From: Trileptium ribeirensis
Lineage: Eukaryota; Nematoda; Enoplea; Enoplida; Thoracostomopsidae
DNA: 31,856 bases
Direction: 5' to 3'
Assembly: GCA_030248225.1 (NCBI GenBank)
Contig: JASANE010003888.1
Span: 1 to 31,856 of the forward strand
Shown here: positions 1 through 9,388 of the stretch, piece after piece
How the letters are laid out: each line of letters opens with the position of its first letter
How positions within the stretch are numbered: position 1 is the first letter of the stretch
The notes under the pieces: model-generated
What the model saw: only the letters and a program-made list of their open reading frames with translations
The model's database searches: none
Told to the model about the DNA's origin: nothing
Position numbers and translations under genes: made by a program

Positions 1-1419
1 TTGTTCTTTACTGTAAAACAATGAAATTTCGTGCCTTGGCTGTGCTGTTCACGTACGTTGCTGGTGGCGCTGGTAGGCTTAAAGATATAAGATTAATGTT
101 ATTTAATATTACCACGCTGTGGAAGCTTCGAGAGAAATTAATGCATTGTTGTTGCTTGAGTTGAATCATTCTGTTGTGTCAGAAAATTGCATTCATTATG
201 ATTTAAATTTGTACAGGTTCTAGAAAACTGTTTATATTATATTATACCCTGGTGTATTCGCGAGGTTTCTGACTCGAATTGTTGATCATTTTTCTCAATT
301 TATTGATGTATAATACAGTGAATTATACTGTGTAGCTATTACAGATGCTTTATTCAAGGGATTTATGACACTGATTATTTTTATGTAGTTAATTGTTGCA
401 AAATCATTTTAAAACCATATACCATCGAGGCAGCACTTTAAAATTTTTTTAGGTGGGTGATCTTCCTAGAATTCGTAGGTCTGGGGAAATCTAGATCTGG
501 GGAAGTCTCTCGGGTACATAAGCCAGTAGCTCAGCTCAGTAGGTGAGTTCTCTCCGAAGCAGTTGCCGCTGGTAAGTAGTTCTATTATTTTTGTGTGTTA
601 AAATTTTGTTAAGTGTTGAGTATAAGCACACTGTAACACAGTAGCAATTGGGAAACTAGTGGTGGAGCTTGAGTAACTGTGGTAACCTATTAGCTAAGAC
701 GTTTGGTCGTCTTCTGGTGGCTTAAGAGTTAAGTGTATAGCAGGGAAGAAAGCTAATTCCCTTCCTTTCGGTACCTTTAGCTTGTATTGGTTGGAGATTT
801 ATCTGTCTATTATCAGACCTCACGGTCACACTCACCGATTTCAACAATTGTTCTCTTGGGTACCCTGTTACATAATATACTTAAGGATAGCTTGGGGCAT
901 ACATACTGCATAGTCGTAACTTTGTATACCTATAGGTGAGTTAGTCTCCGAAGAAACCGCAGCTGGTAAGTAGCTCTTCAAGTGTTTAGCACTAGCATTA
1001 AAAGTTATTGTGTAAGGGAGGACGATTATTCTTTTCCTATATTATAGGGTAGAATTTTGTTGGGAGGACGCTTATGCCCTTCCTCGATGTGTGAGAATTT
1101 TAACTGTGGTTGCCCTGCAGTACTATTAGACCTCACCGTCGCTCTCACCTTTTCAATTGTTATTGTTATTTTCGACGATAGTCATAACCTTGGGGCAATA
1201 ATAAGAGAGGTTTTATTGAGTGTGTGTCCTAACTTTCTGTGTTTAAGATCGAATTAGTTAACTTAGCCGTGACTGATTTTGCTCAGAGAGTCCTGTGTCC
1301 TTGATATTTCTTTGAAGTTCATACTAAGCTTGTGTAGTGAGCTGAGTCCTAGGTCCTGAGTGCTACATTATACATTATACGGGTTCTTGTTGAAACTTAT
1401 TAGGACTAGCTTTACTACA
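1..1419 (+). repeat. 5' LTR of a gag-env retroelement (left part outside window)
   Basis: Bases 1-1417 match 6702-8115 nearly base for base. My hand count is about 35 differences plus two or three small indels, roughly 2-3% divergence. The match already exists at base 1, so the LTR continues left of the window. It ends near ...ACTACA (1419), two bases before a primer binding site, as expected for a 5' LTR. Inside lies a diverged tandem duplication (about 535-925 and 930-1255), each unit carrying CTGGTAAGTAG. Short open frames inside, such as 1057-1257, recur in both LTRs and have no recognisable domain. Where U3, R and U5 begin cannot be set from sequence alone. Confidence 0.9.
535..1255 (+). 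repeat. diverged tandem duplication inside the LTR, with splice-donor-like motifs
   Basis: Unit one (about 535-925) and unit two (about 930-1255) share a head of the form AGGTGAGTT..CTCCGAAG...GCTGGTAAGTAG. They also share a middle block (T(A/C)AGACCTCAC(G/C)GTC..CTCACC..TTCAA) and a tail (CTTGGGGCA...). CTG|GTAAGT at 571/572 and 965/966 fits the metazoan 5' splice consensus well. The same pair recurs in the 3' LTR near 7269 and 7663. If transcription starts upstream of 535, these would be leader splice donors for a spliced env message. Donor use is inference. Confidence 0.6.
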
Positions 1420-1421
1420 GT

Positions 1422-1438
1422 TGGAGGTCCCACCGAGA
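1422..1438 (+). other. primer binding site, tRNA-Gln type
   Basis: The 17 bases TGGAGGTCCCACCGAGA start two bases after the LTR end. They are the reverse complement of the 3' end (with CCA) of animal tRNA-Gln(UUG) as I know it. Position and the TGG start are those of a retroelement minus-strand primer site. Gypsy-like elements use various tRNAs. The Gln assignment rests on my recall of the tRNA sequence. Confidence 0.8.
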
Positions 1439-1629
1439 CTCGATTTTCTTAATCGGGTTTGAATTTGGATTAACGACAAACTCATTGGTAGTTGTAAGTT
1501 GAACTAAGATAACATAAGTACCTAATCACGGCTAACTATCAGCTACGTAATAGGACTACACATAATTTAGAGTTAACAGACGACGAACAAGATAGTTCAT
1601 TTTTCGAAAGTGATTGTGAGAATCAGCAC
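1439..1629 (+). other. untranslated leader before gag
   Basis: This is the leader between primer site and gag ATG. It probably contains packaging signals, but none is recognisable by motif. No competing long open frame is visible. Confidence 0.4.
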
Positions 1630-2595
1630 ATGGAGAGCTTAGCCAAAAATATAGGTCAACTAGATCACGTTATAAAAGATCTAGCCACCAGGCTGGACCA
1701 TGGTTTGAGAGACCTCTCGAGTGAGGTGGATGAAGTATCACAACGGGTTCGTCTTGGGAATAATGAGCCAGATCTTTGTATTACACCCTTTCGTGGTGAC
1801 CTGACGGGTCAATATTTTAATTCTTGGCTAGAAAATTTCGATTTGGTTAGCGATGCTAAAATTATGGATGATAACATGAAAGTAAGGGTGCTTCCCGCAT
1901 ATTTAAGAGACAGAGCGCGGGACGCATATGAGAGAGTGCCTGATGCTTCTAAGAGAAATTATAATGATTTAGTTAGGGCCTTGAAAACGGCCCTCCTCGC
2001 TCCCGAATGGTCGATGTTTCATGAAGCCGCGTTAGAACAACGCCAACAAATGAGTGGAGAATCTATTACTTCATATCTTAAGGCCATTAAACGTGCTTGC
2101 CGCAGTATTTATCCACATGAAACTGACGCTAATTTGCAGAGAAAAATTATATCCCGATTCTTTGGAGGGTTAAGATCACCCGAAATAAAATTACAAGTAT
2201 TTAGAGATATGCCAAATACTCATAAGGAAGCAGAAGACCTCGCGCAGAGGCTGGATATGCAGTCAGTTCTTTGTGGAACAGTTTCATCGCCAGTGGGACT
2301 AACTAATACCACAACCAATATTGGTCGGGACAAAACTTTACAAAAAGTAACCCAAGGCATAGAGTTATTAGCGAGAAATCAGAAAGACATAGCAAATGCA
2401 TTACAGCGCGTGCAGAATATTCCATCCAGGAGAAATAATCGCCCACTTACCGTTAGTACAATTCAAAATAGGCGACCGGATACCCGGCCTAGACCTAATA
2501 ATTTTTCACAGGAATTTTCACCACGCGGTCCTAAATGTTTTACTTGTGGGAAAATGGGACATATGGCTATGAGTTGTTTACTGAGAGGGAACTAG
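1630..2595 (+). CDS. gag: Gag polyprotein of Ty3/gypsy-type element, ends at amber codon
   Basis: Gag forms the retroelement capsid and binds its RNA. The frame has 321 codons. Residues about 50-215 look like a retrotransposon Gag capsid domain (Retrotrans_gag type): a helical stretch containing FRGDLTGQYFNSWLENF, then LPAYLRDRARDAY, and an AEDLAQRLDM end. Residues 255-302 are basic and rich in Arg, Pro and Asn. A CX2CX4HX4C zinc knuckle lies at C303, C306, H311 and C316. The frame stops at TAG (2593-2595) five residues after the knuckle, yet stays open in the same frame to 2931. The stop may be a mutation or a read-through codon. No protease or polymerase follows. Start chosen as the first ATG of the frame. 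Confidence 0.85.
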   Translation: MESLAKNIGQLDHVIKDLATRLDHGLRDLSSEVDEVSQRVRLGNNEPDLCITPFRGDLTGQYFNSWLENFDLVSDAKIMDDNMKVRVLPAYLRDRARDAYERVPDASKRNYNDLVRALKTALLAPEWSMFHEAALEQRQQMSGESITSYLKAIKRACRSIYPHETDANLQRKIISRFFGGLRSPEIKLQVFRDMPNTHKEAEDLAQRLDMQSVLCGTVSSPVGLTNTTTNIGRDKTLQKVTQGIELLARNQKDIANALQRVQNIPSRRNNRPLTVSTIQNRRPDTRPRPNNFSQEFSPRGPKCFTCGKMGHMAMSCLLRGN

Positions 2596-2931
2596 GGCAG
2601 AACGAACAATTTTCGCCCTCTATACATCAGTCCATTACCGAGAAATAATAATTCACAAAACGTCAGACGACCAACATTTAATACTAGCTCTAGGCCGAAT
2701 ATACCTAATATTGGTCCCATGGCTAACAGAACGAATTCTAGAAATATAGTAGCTACAACTACACTTACGCCACAGGTTAACGTGACAACTCCACCGTCAT
2801 CTAATTTCGAAACCCCATATCGTACTGAGGTTGAGAGACTGCGTAGAGAAGTTGATGCACTTACCAAACAAAATTCCTTACTTGTGGAAAAGACATATCC
2901 ACAATTAGTAGGTGCAGTTACTGTTCACTGA
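2596..2931 (+). pseudogene. in-frame continuation of gag beyond the amber codon
   Basis: After the TAG, 111 sense codons follow in the gag frame, ending at TGA (2929-2931). The first part is rich in Asn, Arg, Pro and Thr, like the gag linker before the knuckle. The last 40 residues or so, containing EVERLRREVDALTKQNSLL, have coiled-coil-like heptads. An ATG lies at 2719 within it. Matching composition and frame suggest this was the natural C-terminus of Gag. It could be lost through the stop codon or made as an extension by read-through. No protease or RT motif is present. Confidence 0.55.
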
Positions 2932-2955
2932 AAAACTAAAGAACCTGGAAATCAG

Positions 2956-5088
2956 ATGAAAACTGAGAGAACCGTTCTTAAACCAAAGTCAGGGTTTAAA
3001 ATTACTTACCCGTTGTTAGCATTACTACTCCTAGTTACATTAATTGTACCAGCCAGCTCAGTTACAACAAGGGAGTTAAGCAGACTCCATCCCCATCTTT
3101 TCCCACCTTTTGGTGTAGGATTTGTTCCCGATGGATTAGTTATGACAGCACCAGATATTGTTTACATACCTATACTTGTTCATGCTAGACATGAGAAACA
3201 TGAGGAATGCAAGGCTGCTTTAAGATTTACTGTTAATCTTCAAAATTGTACTTGTGCTGGTCATCAACTTCTGCATTGTGAATCGCAAAAAGCTCTGAAG
3301 GCTTTAAACGAAAATTTTCAGGACTCTGTTGATCCAACATTTTATGAAGCTTTATTACAAAGTATTTGTACTGATAAGCCTTTCGCCTGTTCCTTCGTAC
3401 AGTCAAAAAGGCAAAAACGTTTTATTGGAATTGCACTAGCTGGAGCAGCTTCGTTAGCAGGCATAGGTCTGGGGATTTCAAACAGTATACAAATGTCACA
3501 TATAAAGCCTAAGGTTACAGCATTGAGGAATTCTATTCGAGTGTTTGGAGAACAAGCCGTTCAAAATTCGGAAAAAATAAAACAGCTTACTGTTAATCAA
3601 GAAAGAATCTATACAGTTACACATGACATAGTTCGCTATATGGAACAGACAGTAGTTTCGTTAGAATGTACTTTGGTTAAAAGTGTAGCTTGGACCCATT
3701 ATATGGCCCAAACTAATTTTTATATAAATGAGGTAAGAAATGTTGTTAAGGCTATGGTTAAGGCCAGTAATACTGGGATTTTAACATCAGATATTTTATC
3801 GGCTTCGCAAATAAAACAATTAGTTGAAAAGGAACCCACTTTACATGATTCGGTGTATTTGCACGACCCTAGCTTGTTTTACCATTTTGTAAAAGCTTAT
3901 CCAGTTATCATGGACATTATGAATACTAGATTCGAGCTTATATTAGAAATTCCTCGTATAAGGGTTAAGAATATTCTCCCGCTTATGAAAGTTGTCAATG
4001 TTGGTTTTAACGACAAGAATACTAATACTACATTGCGTATTTCATTACCTCAATATATAACGTATGATACCACACTTAATAAGGGTTATTTTTATGAGGT
4101 TAAGGCAGGTAATTGTCAAAAGACTCCCGGACTTTGGTACTGTGATAGAGCTGCTCTTCCGACAAGTGAGAGTGACCACTGTTTACATGATTTGAAAAAT
4201 TCTTCGGTTATAAATTTTTGCACTTTTGATATTAAACAAAATTCTCCAGAAACTATTATAGAAAGCACGCGAGTAGGCATATTAGTGCGTACTTCAGAAA
4301 AATCTGTGTATGTTACACGAATTCAACCAGGTAGTAAAGTTACAAAAGCTGATAAATTAACAGTCCCTGAACATGGGGTTATGTTTTTCTCACATGCGAA
4401 CTTTTCAATGATAATTGTAGGAGACCAAGTGTTAATGTCGAATTTTCGCCCAGTACAAGATTTTGAAGTATTCATGCAACATATGGGAGAATTCACGTTT
4501 AACTTTTCAGATGTACCCCCACCGACCTGGAGTAAGTTAGAAGATGTCAAGTACAATTCTTATTTAACTGACCAGAGATTAAAACGCGAACTCATGTACT
4601 TACCACAGGATGATTTTGATTTCCCTGTTGAGGCCAGTTACATAATACCAGCCGTCATATTAGGTATATTATTGTGTATCTTCTATTCTATTCGAAAAAA
4701 ATTTCAAAAGTTCATGAGATGTTTCAAAAGGTCGCGTAAGGAAAGAGAAAAAGAACATACACAAGATATAGAATTAGTACAATATCCAAACATATCTTTA
4801 AGACCATGTATACATAGTGGAACAGAAGACAATCGTCAGGTTAAGTTACATTATTTTACACCCTGTCTACAAAGTTCTCACACTGACAATATAGTTGAGG
4901 TATGTGATTTGCCTTTTTGCCGAGGAAAACGTCATAATACTAACGTTAAACGGTTAGAATCTTGTGATGTTGCTGAAACAGTATTTACAGTTGGTAAAGC
5001 AGCATCAGAAATTGAAGTAACACTACAAGACAAAACGTTCACCGGCGTTTTGAATACCAACCGCAATATTACAATGTGCAGTGTATAG
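2956..5088 (+). CDS. env: envelope glycoprotein, class I fusion-protein type
   Basis: This is a predicted type I membrane fusion glycoprotein of 710 residues. It has a hydrophobic signal segment (about 17-36), a Cys-bearing ectodomain and a furin-like basic site ending at R155. A Gly/Ala-rich fusion peptide follows at about 156-176, then a helical, coiled-coil-like stretch (about 183-235). There are several N-X-S/T sites, a transmembrane segment (about 562-578) and a long basic cytoplasmic tail (about 579-710). The layout matches F-like envelopes of errantiviruses and baculoviruses, and more distantly paramyxovirus F; which family is closest cannot be told by eye. The frame is uninterrupted. 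It begins 24 bases after the extended gag frame, with no pol between. Expression would probably need a spliced message; the base triplet just before the ATG is CAG, but the pyrimidine tract is weak. Confidence 0.85.
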   Translation: MKTERTVLKPKSGFKITYPLLALLLLVTLIVPASSVTTRELSRLHPHLFPPFGVGFVPDGLVMTAPDIVYIPILVHARHEKHEECKAALRFTVNLQNCTCAGHQLLHCESQKALKALNENFQDSVDPTFYEALLQSICTDKPFACSFVQSKRQKRFIGIALAGAASLAGIGLGISNSIQMSHIKPKVTALRNSIRVFGEQAVQNSEKIKQLTVNQERIYTVTHDIVRYMEQTVVSLECTLVKSVAWTHYMAQTNFYINEVRNVVKAMVKASNTGILTSDILSASQIKQLVEKEPTLHDSVYLHDPSLFYHFVKAYPVIMDIMNTRFELILEIPRIRVKNILPLMKVVNVGFNDKNTNTTLRISLPQYITYDTTLNKGYFYEVKAGNCQKTPGLWYCDRAALPTSESDHCLHDLKNSSVINFCTFDIKQNSPETIIESTRVGILVRTSEKSVYVTRIQPGSKVTKADKLTVPEHGVMFFSHANFSMIIVGDQVLMSNFRPVQDFEVFMQHMGEFTFNFSDVPPPTWSKLEDVKYNSYLTDQRLKRELMYLPQDDFDFPVEASYIIPAVILGILLCIFYSIRKKFQKFMRCFKRSRKEREKEHTQDIELVQYPNISLRPCIHSGTEDNRQVKLHYFTPCLQSSHTDNIVEVCDLPFCRGKRHNTNVKRLESCDVAETVFTVGKAASEIEVTLQDKTFTGVLNTNRNITMCSV

Positions 5089-6701
5089 AGCCGTGCATCA
5101 TACTGTAATTAAGTAATCTTTTATCATAACTTTTTATTAAGGTCGAGTTAAATTTCTGTTTCAGATATGTTGATTTTGTTTGTTTATGTTATTTAATGTA
5201 TTGATACATTTATTACGTATTTATAGCACGGCGAAAAAAACACTCGATTTCAAACATTTTAGTGCCGCTGAACGTTGCGATGGATTTATTTAACTCACTA
5301 CCCGCATATCAGTCGATTTATGATTGTTTTTCGATTACGCACCATCGGCTGCGGTTATTTTGTGTATTGGAGTTAATTAGATTTCAATGATGTTGCGGTG
5401 TATGCGCTCACCATACCTGTGATGATATTGTTGCACGATTTCGCAAAATCTTACTACCGTGGTATTTTTGACCATCTGTGTATACCGACTTCGGTAAGTA
5501 TTGTAGTTATTGTATTATAGCTTTAGAGCATTTGGATCGCATAAATCTCCCTGATTGCTAGTCGCTCTACTGATAGACTAGGCTCAATGGTTTTATGCTA
5601 GTTTCAGTCAGTCTATAATTCGAAAGGTGTTTGCTTTTCCAAAAAATATTCTGTTAAAAAAATTTATAAAAAGGGTTTTAGGTGTATTAATTGTTATGTG
5701 TATGTGTATGCATCTATATATAAAAAGTAAAAAATATTGTATTTTCTCGAGTAAATCATCGGTAGTTAGCCCACAAGGGCGTCCTCGCCATTCATCTATT
5801 GTATTGTTATATTGATTTTTGGGACATCATTTGTTATTCAACCCTCGAGGATAAACTCACCATTACAAACAATATTATTGTGTCTCGCTATAATTATAAC
5901 GTAGTATACTCCGTTCACTTTTTGTACTTAGCTCATGAGGGTTAACTCGCCGTAACAAATACTGTATATGACGTCTTTTCTCCAGTTGAACCACTCGTTT
6001 TTGCTAAGAGCCATTGGCTTGGTCTGACAAATTTCGTTTATTAGACAACTACCATGTGGAGGTTATAATATGAGTTTTGTTGAGACAGAATTTTGAAAAA
6101 AAAGGATTCCGCTTGAGCTCGCGGGAGCTTCGCTTTGTGTCTCTGGGAAAGTGAAACGAGGATCGTCTGCCGTCTGTTTTAAAAGTGTAGCCTGACCGGC
6201 CGGCTACAAATCTTGCAATCAATGGATATCTATGTTTTGCAAAACATATGTCTAAGTAAACGTGTGGGCTTTTGCAGTTTTTTGTTGTTGCTGATGATAT
6301 TGCAGCAATGGTGCAGTTAGTTTTTTGTTGATCTTGTGCGAGCTCAATATAATGAAAAAACCTCTTGGTTTTAGTAGTAATGACTGTATCGTTTGAGTTT
6401 AAATAAGTTCTGCTATACTAAATTACAAACGAACATCGCGACCAGGTGTAAAATTCAGGACAGCTTTTTAATGGAGTGGTCAACCTTATGATCCAAACAG
6501 CAGCAGTGTCTACACATTATGTTATGGCTCAAGGTTTAATGATTGATTGGTGAGTTCGCCCTCATGGGCTGAGTGCAGGAAGTTTGCGAATGTTACAAAT
6601 GCAGCATAAAACAATAAATAATGTATGTAATTGCGAATGCCACGTGTTGATGTCTTCTCTCTTGTTTATGTAGTTTTCACATGTGTTGGTTATTTCCATG
6701 A
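5089..6701 (+). other. post-env region and probable left part of the 3' LTR
   Basis: No convincing gene is visible; the 62-codon frame at 5627-5815 has no recognisable domain. A polypurine run GAAAAAAAAGGA at 6095-6106 is the best candidate for the plus-strand primer. The LTR would then begin just after it, giving an LTR of about 2.0 kb and placing about 590 bases of the 5' LTR outside the window. An AATAAA lies near 6612. The 5' copy needed to prove the LTR edge is not in the window. Confidence 0.4.
6095..6106 (+). other. candidate polypurine tract
   Basis: Twelve purines in a row lie upstream of the region that matches the 5' LTR. No comparable run sits directly before 6702, where the visible match starts only because the window does. 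Placement is tentative. Confidence 0.3.
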
Positions 6702-8117
6702 TTGTTCTTTACTGTAAAACAATGAAATTTCGTGCCTTGGCTGTGCTGTTCACGTAGGTTGCTGGTGGCGCTGGTAGGTTTAAAGACATAAGATTAATGT
6801 TATTTAATATTACCACGGTGTGGAAGCTTCGAGAGAAATTAATGCATTGTCGTTGCTTGAGTTGAATCATTCTGTTGTGTCAGAAAATTGCCTTCATTAT
6901 GATTTAAATTTGTACAGGTTCTAGAAAACTGTTTATATTACATTATACCCTGGTGTATTCGCGAGATTTCTGACTCGAATTGTTGATCATTTTTCTCAAT
7001 TTATTGATGTATAATACAGTGAATTATACTGTGTAGCTATTACAGATGCTTTATTCAAGGGATTTATGACACTGATTATTTTTATGTAGTTAATTGTTGC
7101 AAAATCATTTTAAAACCACATACCATCGAGGCAGCACTTTAAAATTTTTTAGGTGGGTGATCTTCCTAGAATTCGTAGGTCTGGGGTCATCTAGATCTGG
7201 GGAAGGCTCTCGGGTACATAAACCAGTAGCTCAGCTCAGTCGGTGAGCTCTCCGAAGCAGTTGTCGCTGGTAAGTAGTTCTATTATTTTTGTGTGTTAAA
7301 ATTTTGTTAAGTGTTGAGTATAAGCACACTGTAACACAGTAGCAATTGGGAAACTAGTGGTGGAGCTTGAGTAACTGTGGTACCCTATTAGCTAAGACGT
7401 TTGGTCGTCTTCTGGTGGCTTAAGAGTTAAGTGTATAGCAGGGAAGAAAGCTAATTCCCTTCCTTTCGGTACCTTTAGCTTGTATTGGTTGGAGATTTAT
7501 CTGTCTATTATCAGACCTCACGGTCACACTCACCGATTTCAACAATTGTTCTCTTGGGTACCCTGTTGCATAATATACTTAAGGATAGCTTGGGGCATAC
7601 ATACTGCATAGTCGTAACTTTGTATACCTATAGGTGAGTTAGTCTCCGAAGAAACCGTAGCTGGTAAGTAGCTCTTCAAGTGTTTAGCACTAGCATTAAA
7701 AGTTATTGTGTAAGTGAGGACGATTATTCTTTTCCTATATTATTGGGTAGAATTTTGTTGGGAGGACGCTTATGCCCTTCCTTGATTTGTGAGAATTTTA
7801 ACTGTGGTTGCCCTGCAGTACTATTAGACCTCACTGTCGCTCTCACCTTTTCAATTGTTATTGTTATTTTCGACGATAGTCATAACCTTGGAGCAATAAT
7901 AAGAGAGGTTTTATTGAGTGTGTGTCCTAACTTTCTGTGTTTAAGATCGAATTAGTTAACTTAGTTGTGACTGATTTTGCTCAGAGAGTCTTGTGTCCTT
8001 GATATTTCTTTGAGGATCATACTAAGCTTGTGTGGTGAGCTGAGTCCTAGGTCCTGAGTGCTACATTATACATAATACGGGTTTTTGTTGAAACTTATTA
8101 GGACTAGCTTTGCTAAA
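6702..8117 (+). repeat. 3' LTR (part that matches the visible 5' LTR)
   Basis: Near-identical to window bases 1-1417, including both copies of the internal duplication. Similarity ends at CTTTGCTA (about 8115). The 5' copy continues into its primer site; this copy continues into AT-rich flanking DNA. The two LTRs differ by roughly 2-3%, so insertion is not very recent. A flanking target duplication cannot be tested because the left edge lies outside the window. Confidence 0.88.
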
Positions 8118-8817
8118 CATATATTCATATATATCATAATAAATTTATATTTTGCATGTTTTTGTATTTAGCATAAGCAATGCTTTCGGGAACGAAAAAG
8201 CTTTGTCAATGCCAGTTTTCAAATTTAAGCATAACATTGCTAAATACAAAGTAGAATTACCCTTGCTACAATGATAAAATAGAATAGGCAAATGCTTGTT
8301 ATTATTATTAAAGCAGCATGAAATTATGCCAAAAGTTTGCAATAAGCGTATTTATGCTAAAAATTAAGCGTAATTACACTAGATTTTTATTAAGCATAAA
8401 CCAATGCTAAATATATTAAGCGTGAGCATTTTCTGGGATCGTGAGACTGTATATAGGTTGCCCGTTCGCTCAATGTGTCGTTAAGAAACCATACAACAAG
8501 TCCGAGACGATTCGTTGACTTCAACGTCGCTGCAAATTGACCGGAGTTCCATTCGCCAAAAGTTATTCCGTGTAACAAGAAATGAATATTTGCGCATGGA
8601 ACAACGGCCTTATGAAAACCACCAACGAGAATCATAAACGCTGTAACTCAAATTCTTGGGAGAAATCTTGCCACAATGCGGAGTAGTTTATCGCATTTTA
8701 CAAGGCATAACCGGTAATACTACGCATTTTATCATATATATTTCAACTTAAATCTTTTGTACAGATTGACACAGGAAGAATTTATAAAAAACCTTTATAT
8801 TTTACAAAAATCGGCGC
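8118..8817. repeat. AT-rich flank with AAGC-type repeat motifs
   Basis: The stretch 8140-8440 contains many copies of ATTAAGC, AAGCAT and AAGCGT. It shares AAAAGTTTGCAATAAGC and CTAAATATATTAAGC with 16120-16185. It appears to be one copy of a dispersed family. Small minus-strand frames here (8145-8342, 8390-8635) show no known domain. Confidence 0.4.
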
Positions 8818-8832
8818 TCCTTCGGTTGGGGG
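8818..8832 (+). repeat. left member of a 15-bp inverted repeat pair
   Basis: TCCTTCGGTTGGGGG occurs here and as an exact reverse complement at 15246-15260. Outer flanks are CGGCGC on the left and CGGCCT on the right, five of six matching. It may be the terminal repeat of a 6.44-kb DNA element or two members of one repeat family. Confidence 0.45.
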
Positions 8833-9388
8833 AACTCAAAAAATGATAGAATCAACAATTTTTCTTCTTCCGTGACCATATTCGACCCAAATTAGCGAAA
8901 AACGAAAAAAATTTTTTTTCTCCACTTCCAGCCCCCTCCAGGGGGCGCATACCCACACCCCTAAGTGCGTGTATTGGCACCCAAAAACTTTTTTTCTCCG
9001 ATTTCCATTTAAGTTTCCTATTTTCGAGGTCGTACATTTCAAATATAACGTTAGTTTTATCATCCGGCCATCCACTCAGCCTAAGCCTAAGCTAAGTCGG
9101 GGGGCTGCCGCCCCCGAACCCCTCGCTACTAAGCCGCTGTGCTAGCCAAGGCCACAGAGCCCCTCCAGGTATGGCCACGGTGCCTCCCCGCCTGGGTCCG
9201 GCGGTACCGTTGGCTTGATATTAAACACAAACATATTGACCTTTGTGGCAAAAACCTGCAATCTTCGCAGTTCCACCTCCATTTCTGTAGTTCTCAATTG
9301 CACTTTCAGTATTCTTAAGCTTAACTTAAGGCTTTTATATTCATCTTATTCTTTGGTCATATTGTTTCAGAAATCATACGTATGTAAC
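8833..9388. other. untranslated leader-like DNA before the transposase
   Basis: The segment has C- and G-rich hairpin-forming parts (GCCCCCTCCAGGGGGC near 8930; GGGGGGCTGCCGCCCCC near 9100) and no coding signal. A pyrimidine-rich stretch ending TTGTTTCAG (9370) resembles a splice acceptor just before the transposase ATG at 9389. Confidence 0.35.

Noticed and set aside
1057..1257. 66-codon frame in the 5' LTR (and the longer one at 7680-7955 in the 3' LTR)
   Set aside because: Both lie in LTR DNA, follow from the LTR copy, start differently in each and have no domain.
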